Position numbers and translations under genes: made by a program
Origin: Acidihalobacter sp.
Lineage (GTDB): Bacteria; Pseudomonadota; Gammaproteobacteria; DSM-5130; Acidihalobacteraceae
Length of the DNA: 64,000 bases
Direction: 5' to 3'
Assembly (NCBI GenBank): GCA_027013225.1
Contig: JALUXU010000058.1
Span: 62,001 to 126,000, forward strand
Shown here: piece after piece, positions 55,002 through 64,000 of the stretch
How the letters are laid out: the number at the start of each line of letters is the position of its first letter
Numbering within the stretch: position 1 is the stretch's first letter
Notes under the pieces: generated by a model
What the model saw: the letters and a program-made list of their open reading frames with translations, nothing else
Database searches by the model: none
What the model was told of the DNA's origin: nothing

Positions 55002-55183
55002 TTGAGGTAACCAGAACCACGCCATCTAACTGTGGCGGAGCGGGTGTCTGCCCGGAAAAACGCAGTGAATACATCCCTGTAGGCTCGACGGCGGCCTCCT
55101 TGCCGCCGACGTTTTCCGAGCAGACGCCCGCTCTGCTTTTCAACGGCTTAGGAATTAAGATGACAGGGCCCTGTTGAGGTAAC
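55002..55183. mobile_element. MITE-like element copy 2 (element 55012-55173) with 10-bp flanking direct repeats ttgaggtaac
   Basis: Near-identical to copy 1 in the same orientation; flanked by ttgaggtaac at 55002-55011 and 55174-55183. Confidence 0.87.
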
Positions 55184-55778
55184 CCAGAATGGTTTGCACC
55201 AGTCTGGAACCCAAGTCAGGATCGTTGAAATAGGCATGAGCATGTAAGGCCGAGGCTTGTACCCGCACGTCCACGGGAAAGGGCAGTTTCTTGACGATTG
55301 CGGCGCAGGCGGCGGTATAATCTTCCTGTTCGCCATACCACAGCAGGGCGTCGCGGGCCTTGTCTTTCAGGCAATCATAGCCGCTCGGCGGCTCCCAGGC
55401 CGGTGATAGCAGCACCAGATGAGCGATGGGGCGTTCGAGCAGACACAGGCCGGTGAGCAGGGTCGGGCCGGCCATGCTGGCACCAAGCGCCGAGACCCGT
55501 TCACAGCGGCCTTGCGCGTATGCGAGAACGGCGGCCGCGTCGATGGCGTATTGATCCGCGCCCGCCGATCCTGCGGTGGAACGACCATATCCCCTGAAAT
55601 TGGGCGCATAGACGGAAAAGCCTGCGCCAAGCAGATCATCCACGAAGCCGTCCCACACATTTTTGTCGAAGCGTTTGCCATGAAACAGGCAAACGGCATG
55701 TGGCCCGCCATGGAAGACATCGGTTTCGATCCGGCCACCGTCGGCGGTGTCGATGAATATCGTGGCGGCTTCGTTCAT
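55155..55778 (-). CDS. alpha/beta hydrolase; C-terminal five codons and stop supplied by the MITE-like element
   Basis: GASMAGPTLL nucleophile elbow, FHGKRFDKNVWDGF; terminal codons lie within element copy 2. Confidence 0.85.
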   Translation of the reverse strand: MNEAATIFIDTADGGRIETDVFHGGPHAVCLFHGKRFDKNVWDGFVDDLLGAGFSVYAPNFRGYGRSTAGSAGADQYAIDAAAVLAYAQGRCERVSALGASMAGPTLLTGLCLLERPIAHLVLLSPAWEPPSGYDCLKDKARDALLWYGEQEDYTAACAAIVKKLPFPVDVRVQASALHAHAYFNDPDLGSRLVQTILGYLNRALSS

Positions 55779-56725
55779 CGGCTTGCTCCTTTTTCTTTCG
55801 CGAGTGGCGTTCCGTTGCGCTCATGCCACAAGAGGATGCCTTCCCAGGCTTCTTGCGCGGTTTCTGCGTACCAGAACAGATCGCAGTCTTCCTCGTCTAT
55901 ACTCCCGGCCTCGGCGAGGAAATCTGCGTCGAACACGCCGCGCCAGTACGCCTCGCCGATTAGCACCACCGGAATGGGTGCCGTCTTGCGGGTCTGGATG
56001 AGGGTGAGCGCGCCGAACAACTCATCCAGGGTGCCGAATCCCCCCGGCAAGGCAACAAGCCCTACAGCGCGTTTCATGAAATGCAGCTTGCGCATGGCGA
56101 AGTAGTGGAACTGCATGCATAGCCCGGGGGTGAGATAGGGATTGGGATACTGCTCGCGCGGCAGTTTGATGTTCAGGCCGATGGTGGGAGCGCCCGCATC
56201 GAAAGCGCCGCGATTGGCCGCTTCCATGGCGCCCGGGCCGCCGCCGGTCATCAGCGCCAGGCCGGGAATATTAGCGTCGCCGACGAGACGGCCGAATTCG
56301 CGGCCGACCTCGTAATAACGCGACAGTTCCATGCGCCTTTCGGCCAGGCGCAGGGCCTTGAGCCGAAGCGGGTCGCCGGGATGGTCGGCGGCATCGCGCT
56401 TCGCCGCTTCCAGCTCGCGCCGCGCGGTGTCCGGCTCGCGCAGGCGGGTGCTGCCGAATACCACGATGGTGCGTTCTATGCCGGCCTGAGCGAGGAGGGT
56501 TTCGGCCTTGAAGTAGTCGAGCTGCAGGCGCACGCCACGGGTTTCGTCGCGGTGCAAAAACTCTACGTCGCGATCAGCCACTTCGTAGCTGGGATGTTGC
56601 ATGATCGCGGCCAGGCGCGCTTCGACCTCGCTTTCCTCCGCTGCCGGCTTGGGATGCTCCCAGGGCAGGGGTTGGTGCCGCCGCAGGGGATGCGGCGGCT
56701 GAGGGACTTTGGGTGTGCGGCTCAT
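55775..56725 (-). CDS. LOG-family Rossmann protein (TIGR00730-like)
   Basis: MTGGGPGAMEAANRGA, VALPGGFGTLDELFGALT. Confidence 0.92.
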   Translation of the reverse strand: MSRTPKVPQPPHPLRRHQPLPWEHPKPAAEESEVEARLAAIMQHPSYEVADRDVEFLHRDETRGVRLQLDYFKAETLLAQAGIERTIVVFGSTRLREPDTARRELEAAKRDAADHPGDPLRLKALRLAERRMELSRYYEVGREFGRLVGDANIPGLALMTGGGPGAMEAANRGAFDAGAPTIGLNIKLPREQYPNPYLTPGLCMQFHYFAMRKLHFMKRAVGLVALPGGFGTLDELFGALTLIQTRKTAPIPVVLIGEAYWRGVFDADFLAEAGSIDEEDCDLFWYAETAQEAWEGILLWHERNGTPLAKEKGASR

Positions 56726-59139
56726 GCGCTATGCCCCTTGCCGCGCGGCGCTCGGCCCAGACGTTTCTCTACTTCAAGCACATGCTGGGTGGTGGCGATC
56801 ACCGTATCGGGATTGAGACTCATCGAATCGATGCCGAGCTCGACCAGATATTCGGCCATTTCCGGGTAATCCGATGGCGCCTGTCCGCACAGGCCGGAAT
56901 GGATGTGATTGCGTTTGCAGCCCTCCACCGCCAGCCGGATCATTTCCTTCACGCCATCGTCACGCTCGTCGTAGTCGAAGGCGACGATTTCACTGTCGCG
57001 GTCCACGCCCAGGGTGAGCTGGGTGAGGTCGTTTGAGCCGATGGAGAAACCGTCGAAGCGCTTGGCGAACTCATCGATGAGGATGACGTTGTTCGGAATC
57101 TCGCACATGGCATAGACCTTGAGGTCATTCTTGCCGCGTTCAAGACCGAATTCGGCCATCTTGGCGAGCACGTCATCGGCCTCTCTGACGCGGCGCACAA
57201 AGGGAAGCATGAGAATGACGTTGGACAGTCCCATTTCCTCGCGTACCCGTTTCATCGCCAGGCACTCCAGACGGAAGCCTTCGGCATACGCGGGATGGGC
57301 GTAGCGGGATGCGCCGCGGAAGCCGATCATCGGATTGTCTTCCTGGGGCTCGAAATCGGTGCCGCCGACCAGGCTGGCGTATTCGTTGGACTTGAAGTCG
57401 GACATGCGCACCACCACGGGCTTGGGCCAGAAGGCGGCGGCGATGGTGCCTATACCTTCTGAAAGGCGCTGCACGAAGAAGGACTCGCCGTCCTCATAGC
57501 CGCAAAGGATCTGGTCGATGATTTTTCGGGCCTTGGCATCGCTGACCTTGTCGGGATGCAGCAATGCCAGTGGATGTGCCTTGATGTATTCATTGATGAT
57601 GAACTCCATGCGCGCCAGGCCGATACCGTCATTGGGCAGAAAGGAGGTTTTGAAGGCCATTTCCGGATTTCCCAGATTGATCATCACTTCGGTGGCCGGC
57701 CTCGGCAGGTTCTCCACGTCTGTCTTCTCCACATGGAAAGGCACTTCGCCGCGATACACCTTGCCGGTGTCGCCTTCGGCGCAGGACACGGTGACTTTCT
57801 CGCCGCTGGGAACCGTAGTGGTGGCGTCGTCGGCGCCCACTACGGCCGGTATGCCCAGCTCGCGGGCGATGATGGCGGCGTGGCAGGTGCGTCCACCGCG
57901 GTTGGTGACGATGGCCGAGGCGATTTTCATCACCGGCTCCCAGTCGGGCGTAGTGGTGTCGGCGACCAGCACCTCGCCGGCTTTGAACTCGGGCAGGTGG
58001 GCGACATCGGGGATGACATGCGCCGTGCCGGCAGCGATCTTTTCGCCCACAGAGCGGCCGGTGGCGAGCACTTCGCCGCTGCCGTCCAGCACATAGCGTT
58101 CGAGTTGTGTGGGCCGACGTTGCGAGGCCACCGTCTCCGGGCGGGCCTGCACGATGTAGATCTTGCCGTCCACACCGTCCTTGGCCCATTCCATGTCCAT
58201 GGGGCGGCCGTAGTGATTTTCGATCTTGATCGCGTAATCGGCCAGCTCCAGCACGTCGGCGTCGCTGATGCAGAAACGGATGCGGTCTTTTTCTGGGGTG
58301 GGAATATTGCGCGTGGTATGCCGCGTCTCGCCCTCGACGTAAACCATCTTGATGGCTTTTTCGCCGAGCGCGCGGCGCAGCACCGCGCGGTGACCGGCGG
58401 TGAAAGTGGGTTTGTGCACATAGAATTCATCGGGATCGACGGCACCCTGGACCACATTCTCTCCGAGGCCGTAGGAAGCGGTGATGAACACCACGTCGCG
58501 AAAGCCCGATTCGGTGTCCAGTGAGAACATCACGCCGGAGGCGGCCAGATCGGAGCGCACCATCTTCATGATACCCACCGACAGCGCCACCTTGAAGTGA
58601 TCGAAACCCTGATCGACGCGGTAGTGGATGGCACGGTCGGTGAACAGGCTGGCGAAGTCGCGGCGCACGGCGTCGAGCAGGCTCTCATCGCCCTTGATGT
58701 TGAGATAGGTGTCCTGCTGGCCGGCAAAACTGGCCGTCGGCAGGTCTTCGGCGGTGGCCGAGCTGCGCACCGCCAGACTCACATCCTCGCCGTATTCTTC
58801 CTGCAGCTTGCGGTAGCCCGCAATGATTTCGGCGGCCAGATCTTCCGGCAGGCCGGCGCCATAGACGATTTCCCGCGCCTGTTTGCCGCGGCGGGCGAGA
58901 TCCTTGACGTCATTGGGATCGAGGTCATCCAGGGCGGCATGCAGGGCGTCCCAGGCGCCGGCCGCATCCATCATGTAGCGGTAGGCGTCGGCGGTGATGG
59001 CGAAGCCGTGCGGAATGCGTACGCCCTGTTCGGTCAGTTTGCGGTACATCTCTCCCAGCGAGGCGTTCTTGCCGCCCACCAGCGGCACGTCCTCGATGCC
59101 CAGATCTTCGAAAAAACGGATGTATTTGAAGTCACTCAT
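56722..59139 (-). CDS. ppsA: phosphoenolpyruvate synthase
   Basis: VGGKNASLGEMYRKL, VTNRGGRTCHAAIIARELGIPAVVG, SIGSNDLTQLTLGVDRDS. Confidence 0.96.
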   Translation of the reverse strand: MSDFKYIRFFEDLGIEDVPLVGGKNASLGEMYRKLTEQGVRIPHGFAITADAYRYMMDAAGAWDALHAALDDLDPNDVKDLARRGKQAREIVYGAGLPEDLAAEIIAGYRKLQEEYGEDVSLAVRSSATAEDLPTASFAGQQDTYLNIKGDESLLDAVRRDFASLFTDRAIHYRVDQGFDHFKVALSVGIMKMVRSDLAASGVMFSLDTESGFRDVVFITASYGLGENVVQGAVDPDEFYVHKPTFTAGHRAVLRRALGEKAIKMVYVEGETRHTTRNIPTPEKDRIRFCISDADVLELADYAIKIENHYGRPMDMEWAKDGVDGKIYIVQARPETVASQRRPTQLERYVLDGSGEVLATGRSVGEKIAAGTAHVIPDVAHLPEFKAGEVLVADTTTPDWEPVMKIASAIVTNRGGRTCHAAIIARELGIPAVVGADDATTTVPSGEKVTVSCAEGDTGKVYRGEVPFHVEKTDVENLPRPATEVMINLGNPEMAFKTSFLPNDGIGLARMEFIINEYIKAHPLALLHPDKVSDAKARKIIDQILCGYEDGESFFVQRLSEGIGTIAAAFWPKPVVVRMSDFKSNEYASLVGGTDFEPQEDNPMIGFRGASRYAHPAYAEGFRLECLAMKRVREEMGLSNVILMLPFVRRVREADDVLAKMAEFGLERGKNDLKVYAMCEIPNNVILIDEFAKRFDGFSIGSNDLTQLTLGVDRDSEIVAFDYDERDDGVKEMIRLAVEGCKRNHIHSGLCGQAPSDYPEMAEYLVELGIDSMSLNPDTVIATTQHVLEVEKRLGRAPRGKGHSA

Positions 59140-60049
59140 GGCGATTCTCCTCTGTGATGTGGCGTAATAATGACTGCCGGGCGCCGAGCGCCTGCCAGGT
59201 ATCCCAAAGCGTGGCCAGCGCGCCATGACGCGCGCCGAAACCACCCGATGGGTGTTGCAACAAGCTGATTTGCGCGGCGATGGCCGCCGGATGGCGCAGC
59301 GGCAGGCTCAGAACTTCGGCGGTGATCAGTCCGCCATTCAAGGCGGTGGCGGAGGTTGCGGCCGCTGACGGCGCCAGCCGCAGACCCAATTGTGGGTCTT
59401 CACACTGTCGCCACCACTGCGCAATCCGCTCGTGGTCTATGCGCAAATCAGCCAGTCGCGCGAGCCGCAAAGCGATGCCGGTGGTTTCGAGATCGGGACC
59501 GGGACGGGCCCACACGCCTTCAGGCATGGCGGCCGCGTCGAGCCGTTGTTGCAGCGCGGGTCGCGCTTCTTCAAGCAATTCCGGCGCATGTAGGCGACAC
59601 AGGCGGGCCAGGCGCAAGCCGTCCACGAGCGTGCCGCCCCAGTGGCGACTGTCCGCTGCCTGCGGCTTCCTGGTCATGCGTTTTAGTAAGCGGTCGAGCC
59701 AGCGGCGTGGATCGCGCCGGGGAACGTGCCTAAGCAGGCGCAAGCCCTCGCAGGCGGCCCAGCCAATGGTTAGGGTGGGCCATCCGCCATCGTCGGATTG
59801 AAGATTCAGCAGCCAGTTGACATGCCGCTGGGAATCGGGAGGAGAAACATCGAGCAGGCGCAGAGCCGCAAGGGCGGCAAAGGTATCCGGCGCGCTCGGT
59901 TCATCCACGCCCCATTCGGGCGTGCGATAGAAGGAAAACCCCCCTTGTGCGCATGCCCGGCCAAGGATGTAATCGCGTGCGCGTTCGAAATCGATGGCAA
60001 GCGGCAGGGAAAACTCGGTCTGGCTCATGGGCAGGAAGCGAATATTCAT
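59132..60049 (-). CDS. prenyltransferase/squalene-oxidase repeat-like (alpha/alpha toroid) protein
   Basis: QGGFSFYRTPEWGVDEPSAPDTFAALAALRLL, LQSDDGGWPT, HPSGGFGARHGALATLWDTWQAL repeats; overlaps ppsA and the PMM-like gene. Confidence 0.7.
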   Translation of the reverse strand: MNIRFLPMSQTEFSLPLAIDFERARDYILGRACAQGGFSFYRTPEWGVDEPSAPDTFAALAALRLLDVSPPDSQRHVNWLLNLQSDDGGWPTLTIGWAACEGLRLLRHVPRRDPRRWLDRLLKRMTRKPQAADSRHWGGTLVDGLRLARLCRLHAPELLEEARPALQQRLDAAAMPEGVWARPGPDLETTGIALRLARLADLRIDHERIAQWWRQCEDPQLGLRLAPSAAATSATALNGGLITAEVLSLPLRHPAAIAAQISLLQHPSGGFGARHGALATLWDTWQALGARQSLLRHITEENRHE

Positions 60050-61198
60050 TGCAGCGTCTCCTTGGTATAGCGGTCCTTGGCTGGCCATGCGTCAGCGATC
60101 AAGGAAGACAAGGGTGTTTGCTGGCGCGTCAACTGGCTGAGAAGCTTCATCAGCGCCAGCAGGCCATCCGCGTTGCCCGGGGAATCGCTGAAGCCATAAT
60201 GTCCACGGCTGTCGAAGTAGAGAGCCGGCGCGCCTGGGTGCAGGTCTTTCCAGACGCCACACCGATCAGTGGTCAAGGTTCGCGCCTCGATGCCCTTGCG
60301 GTGCAGGAAATCGTCTATGTCGGCAGGCGCCGCCTGTGCGTCGTGGATCACGCGAAGATCGGCGTGTTCCCTGGACAAAATGTCGGCCAGAAACATGCCC
60401 AGGGCATAGGGGTCTATGGCGCGGCCTCTTTCGTCGAGCACGGCGAGGCGGTCGCCGTCCATGTCGAGTACGGCCCCCAGCTCGCCGCCGTGGGCGATGA
60501 CGCAGTTGTAGACATCGCCCTGTGCCTTGGGAGCGAGCGGATCGGGGTCGCGCCGCGACAGCAGCGGGTCGGGGTTAAAGCCGATGCGCCACAGGCGCAG
60601 TTGCTGGAAATGCGCGCTGACTGCCTCGATCACGGCGCCTGCCATGCCGTTGCCGGCATCGAGACAGAGTTTGCACGGACGGGAAAGATGCAGGTGCTGG
60701 CGCAGCCAGGCGGCATAGTCGTTCAAGGTGTCGTCATAACGCAGCACCGGGTTGCAGGGTTTGCTTAACAATTCGTCCAGCTGCTGGAGGCGAACGGATG
60801 CGATCACCTCGGCGGCGGGCAACGGCTGGCCGCTGCGCCGATAAAACCGCAGGCCGTTATAGGGCGCAAGCGCGCTTCCTCCGGTAATCATGAGGCCACC
60901 GTCCAGGCCTTCATTGGCAATGTACCACTCCAGCTCCGGGGTGGTGCAGGCACCGATATGGATCACGTGGTGTCCGCCCGAGCGCAAGCCCAGGCTGGCC
61001 GCCTCGGCCAGCGAGGGAGAGCTTTCTCGGACATCGTGGCCGATGCAGAATTCGCCGTCTCCGGCCTTAACGAGATCCCCAAAGGCGCGCGCCAGCACGA
61101 TGGATGGCCTGGCGGCAACGCAGGGCTTCGCCGACACGGCCACGGACAATGTGGCCCTGAATCAGGGATGTCAGTGACAGCGGGCCCGCATACCTCAT
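60046..61198 (-). pseudogene. second phosphohexomutase-like paralog, frameshifted near the 5' end by a 4-bp tandem duplication
   Basis: Frame from ATG 61198 (MRYAGPLSLTSLIQGHIVRGRVGEALRCRQA) matches paralog 45407 N-terminus, then breaks at gatggatg (61099-61106); remainder in another frame (IVLARAFGDLVKAGDG...). ORF callers use a TTG at 61149. Confidence 0.75.
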
Positions 61199-61266
61199 GA
61201 TTCATCTCCTCTTGCCTCCCATTTTTTACGCATGTGCCTGGTCCGGACGTTGATCGAGAGGCGGCC

Positions 61267-63918
61267 TTAACGGCCACCTCTCGAACCCGGACGCAGATAA
61301 CCGAGGGCCCGGTGCAACAGACCTTTCGCGGCGGCTTCTTCCTGATGCACGCGCATCACCGCCGGTTGTAACGAAGCGTTCACCGTGCGCAGGAAGCGGC
61401 TTTGATGTACGGCCTTGCTGTCCATCAAGCGGTGCATGCCGAGCTTGCCGAAGTCGGCGCAGATCATCCAGATGAGGTTGTATGCCCACACCAGGCCGAT
61501 CACTTCCCATGGAATGGCGGGCATCAGCCAGCCGAAGCCGGCCATGGCCACGCCCACCAGCTGGGTGCCGAGGATCGCCATCCACAGCGGCTTGGCAGGA
61601 TAGGGCGGGCGCCAGAACGGGCCGCGCACGCGGGTCAGGAACAGCATCAGATGGCCTCCGGCGATGAGCTGGAGGAACATCACTGTTTGCGCTTGATCAA
61701 CAGGCAGCTGGTACCAGAAGCGGGCCAGCAGGTAGAGCACGAAGGTGCCGCCGAAGGCGAAAAAGCCCATCACGGAAGAAACGCCGAGCACGCGGCCCAT
61801 TTCCCAGTGCACCGGATTTTTTTGGAGCTCGGTGTTGTCCCAGGCGATGGTCATGATGGGAATGTCATCCAGCAGTGACAGCAGCACCACCATAATCGCG
61901 GTCAGTGGATAATTATTGAAGATGAGCATGGTGACGACGACGAAAAACAGGATGTCCAGCGTCATGGCGATGCGGTACACGGTGTAGCTCATCATTCGCT
62001 CGAAGATGCGGCGTGCTTCTTCCACCGCGCGGACGATGACGCCAAGGCCGGGCGCAGTGAGGATCAGAGACGCCGCCGCGCGGGCGGCGTCGGTGGCGCC
62101 GGAGACCGCGATGCCGACATCGGCCTGTTTGAGGGCGGGCGCGTCGTTCACGCCGTCGCCGGTCATGGCCACCAGATGGCCTTTTTCCTGCAACGCCTTG
62201 ACGATGGCGTATTTGTGTTCCGGAAACACCTGGGCGAAGCCGTCGGCCTTTTCGATGCGCTCGGCGGCGTCGGAGGCCAGATGCCCTTCCTTGGCCGCCT
62301 GGCCGATCAGCTCGTCGGCGGGCTGGATGTTCTTTCCAAGCCCCAGTTGTCCGGCGATTTCGCGCGCGATGGCGACGTTGTCTCCGGTTACCATTTTCAC
62401 CTTGATGCCGTGCGCCATGGCCTCGGCGATGGTCTGGCGTGAATCTTCGCGCGGTGGATCAAACAGCGGCAGGATGCCGAGGAAGGTCCAGGTCTTGCCG
62501 TCGTCGTCGGAGCGGGCCACGCCCAGGGTGCGGTAGCCGCGGGCGGCGGCGTCTTCCACCACTTTCTCGGCCTTGGCTTTTTCATCGCCGGAAAGCCCGG
62601 CCATGTCCATAATCACCTGCGGCGCGCCCTTGGTGACGCGGAAGGTTTTGCCGTCGGCCGTCTTGATGGTGGCTTCGGTGCGTTTGGAAACGGGGTCGAA
62701 AGGCACGAACTTGACTTGCTCAAAACCGGCAAGTTGCTGTTCGCGGTTTTGCAGGCCGTTCAGCACGGCGGTGTCGATGGCGTCGGCGTCCTCTTCCTTG
62801 GAAGCCAGAGAAGCGGCGAGGATGACTTCCTGCGCATCCTTGGCATTGAACACGGCCGTTTCGCCCAGGGTGAGCTTGTTCTGGGTCAGGGTGCCGGTCT
62901 TGTCGGAGCACAGGATGTCCACGCCGGCCATTTCCTCGATGGAGGTCAGCTTGGAGACGATGGCCTTCATTTTCGATAGCGCCAGCGCGCCCAGCGCCAT
63001 AGTCACCGACAGCACCGCCGGCATCGCCACCGGGATGGAGGCGACCACCACCACCAGTACGAAGGCTAACAGCTCGAGGAAAGTCAGGCCGCGGCTGAGC
63101 TCGACCACGATCAGGATGATCGACAGCACGATGGCCAGAAAGATCAGAAAGTTACCGATGGAAATCACCGCTTTCTGGAAATGCGACACTGGCGCGGCGT
63201 GTTCCACCAGGCTGGCGGTGCGGCCGAAGAAGGTGTTGCCGCCCGTGGCATAGACTACGGCCACCATCTCGCCCTGTTTGGCGATGGTGCCCGAATAGGC
63301 GACATCACCGACTTTCTTGCTCACCGGCAGCGATTCGCCGGTGAGCGCCGATTGGTCCACCGAGAGGTAATCGCCTTCGATCAGCTTGACGTCGGCGGGC
63401 AGAATGTCGCCCAGCCGCACGCGGATGACATCGCCGGGAACCAGCTGCGCGGCGTCGATTTCCTGCCACTGGCCGTCACGCAGCACGCGCGCCTTGAGCG
63501 CGAGTTGCTGCTTGAGCGCCTTGAGTGCATCCTGAGCGCCTTTTTCTTCCCAAAAGCCGATGCCGCCGTTGATCACCAGCATGGCGAAGATGACGCCGAA
63601 GCTCTTCCAGTCACTGTTCACTGCCGAGAGGATGGCAGCGATCTCGATCATCCACGGAATGGGCCCCCAGAAATAGGAAAGCAGTTTGCGCCACAGGGGG
63701 ACTTCTTCTTCTTCCAGAGCATTTGGTCCGTACTTGGACAGGCGCTGGGCGGCCTCGCTGGCACTGAGGCCCTGGGAACTGCTTTGCAGTTTTTTGAAGG
63801 TCTCATCGACCGGCAATTTTTCGAACGGATCGATGCTGCCGCCTGTTTGTGCAGGTGATTTAGCCGTTTGATCCGCAGACTTTAGCGGAGCGGGGGTTGG
63901 AGTATCGGTTTGTGCCAT
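61267..63918 (-). CDS. plasma-membrane-type proton-efflux P-type ATPase (P3A-like)
   Basis: DKTGTLTQNKLTLGE, TGDGVNDAPALKQADVGIAV; approx. 10 TM helices. Confidence 0.93.
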   Translation of the reverse strand: MAQTDTPTPAPLKSADQTAKSPAQTGGSIDPFEKLPVDETFKKLQSSSQGLSASEAAQRLSKYGPNALEEEEVPLWRKLLSYFWGPIPWMIEIAAILSAVNSDWKSFGVIFAMLVINGGIGFWEEKGAQDALKALKQQLALKARVLRDGQWQEIDAAQLVPGDVIRVRLGDILPADVKLIEGDYLSVDQSALTGESLPVSKKVGDVAYSGTIAKQGEMVAVVYATGGNTFFGRTASLVEHAAPVSHFQKAVISIGNFLIFLAIVLSIILIVVELSRGLTFLELLAFVLVVVVASIPVAMPAVLSVTMALGALALSKMKAIVSKLTSIEEMAGVDILCSDKTGTLTQNKLTLGETAVFNAKDAQEVILAASLASKEEDADAIDTAVLNGLQNREQQLAGFEQVKFVPFDPVSKRTEATIKTADGKTFRVTKGAPQVIMDMAGLSGDEKAKAEKVVEDAAARGYRTLGVARSDDDGKTWTFLGILPLFDPPREDSRQTIAEAMAHGIKVKMVTGDNVAIAREIAGQLGLGKNIQPADELIGQAAKEGHLASDAAERIEKADGFAQVFPEHKYAIVKALQEKGHLVAMTGDGVNDAPALKQADVGIAVSGATDAARAAASLILTAPGLGVIVRAVEEARRIFERMMSYTVYRIAMTLDILFFVVVTMLIFNNYPLTAIMVVLLSLLDDIPIMTIAWDNTELQKNPVHWEMGRVLGVSSVMGFFAFGGTFVLYLLARFWYQLPVDQAQTVMFLQLIAGGHLMLFLTRVRGPFWRPPYPAKPLWMAILGTQLVGVAMAGFGWLMPAIPWEVIGLVWAYNLIWMICADFGKLGMHRLMDSKAVHQSRFLRTVNASLQPAVMRVHQEEAAAKGLLHRALGYLRPGSRGGR

Positions 63919-63928
63919 GACATTCTCC

Positions 63929-64000
63929 TCAGGGTGCAATCATGCCGTTGTCGAGATAGGTTTCATCATAAAAGAACACCAGCGACGGATCGGGCTGGGC
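63929..64000 (-). CDS. 3' end of an unidentified CDS running off the window
   Basis: Minus-strand open frame ...AQPDPSLVFFYDETYLDNGMIAP* ending 11 bp before the ATPase start. Confidence 0.5.
   Translation of the reverse strand, partial: AQPDPSLVFFYDETYLDNGMIAP

Noticed and set aside
57556-58524. 322-aa plus-strand ORF opposite ppsA
   Set aside because: Antisense shadow of ppsA, His/Gly/Arg-rich.

Overview
64 kb window from a GC-rich bacterial chromosome, probably a gammaproteobacterium-like sulfur oxidiser (inferred from gene content only). No rRNA, phage, complete IS or CRISPR seen. Main blocks: (i) lipoate-ligase-like gene, small sulfur-oxidiser hypotheticals and a CbbQ-CbbO-HDAC-like operon without RuBisCO; (ii) ilvI-ilvH-ilvC-psd-like-pssA-leuA; (iii) UDG-rimI, then 7 tRNAs; (iv) Tat-type molybdopterin oxidoreductase operon (Psr/Phs/Sre-like) with FeS, NrfD, TorD-like and HybE-like genes behind a perfect FNR-type box; (v) Mla/MCE transporter; (vi) LysR plus leuCDB-asd; (vii) ettA, HDOD-GGDEF, OYE, DsrE, TetR; (viii) a carbon/stress region with D-LDH, PfkB, GlgX, UspA, TauE, beta-CASP, ppsA, an alpha/alpha-toroid protein and a P-type H+-ATPase. 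Most notable observations: a ~163-bp MITE-like element in two copies, each flanked by its own 10-bp direct repeat, one of which has replaced the stop codon of a hydrolase gene; a diverged pair of phosphohexomutase-like paralogs lacking the catalytic serine, one carrying a 4-bp tandem-duplication frameshift; a PSD-like protein lacking the pyruvoyl serine and catalytic histidine; and an FNR-box promoter with a structured leader in front of the Mo-oxidoreductase operon.
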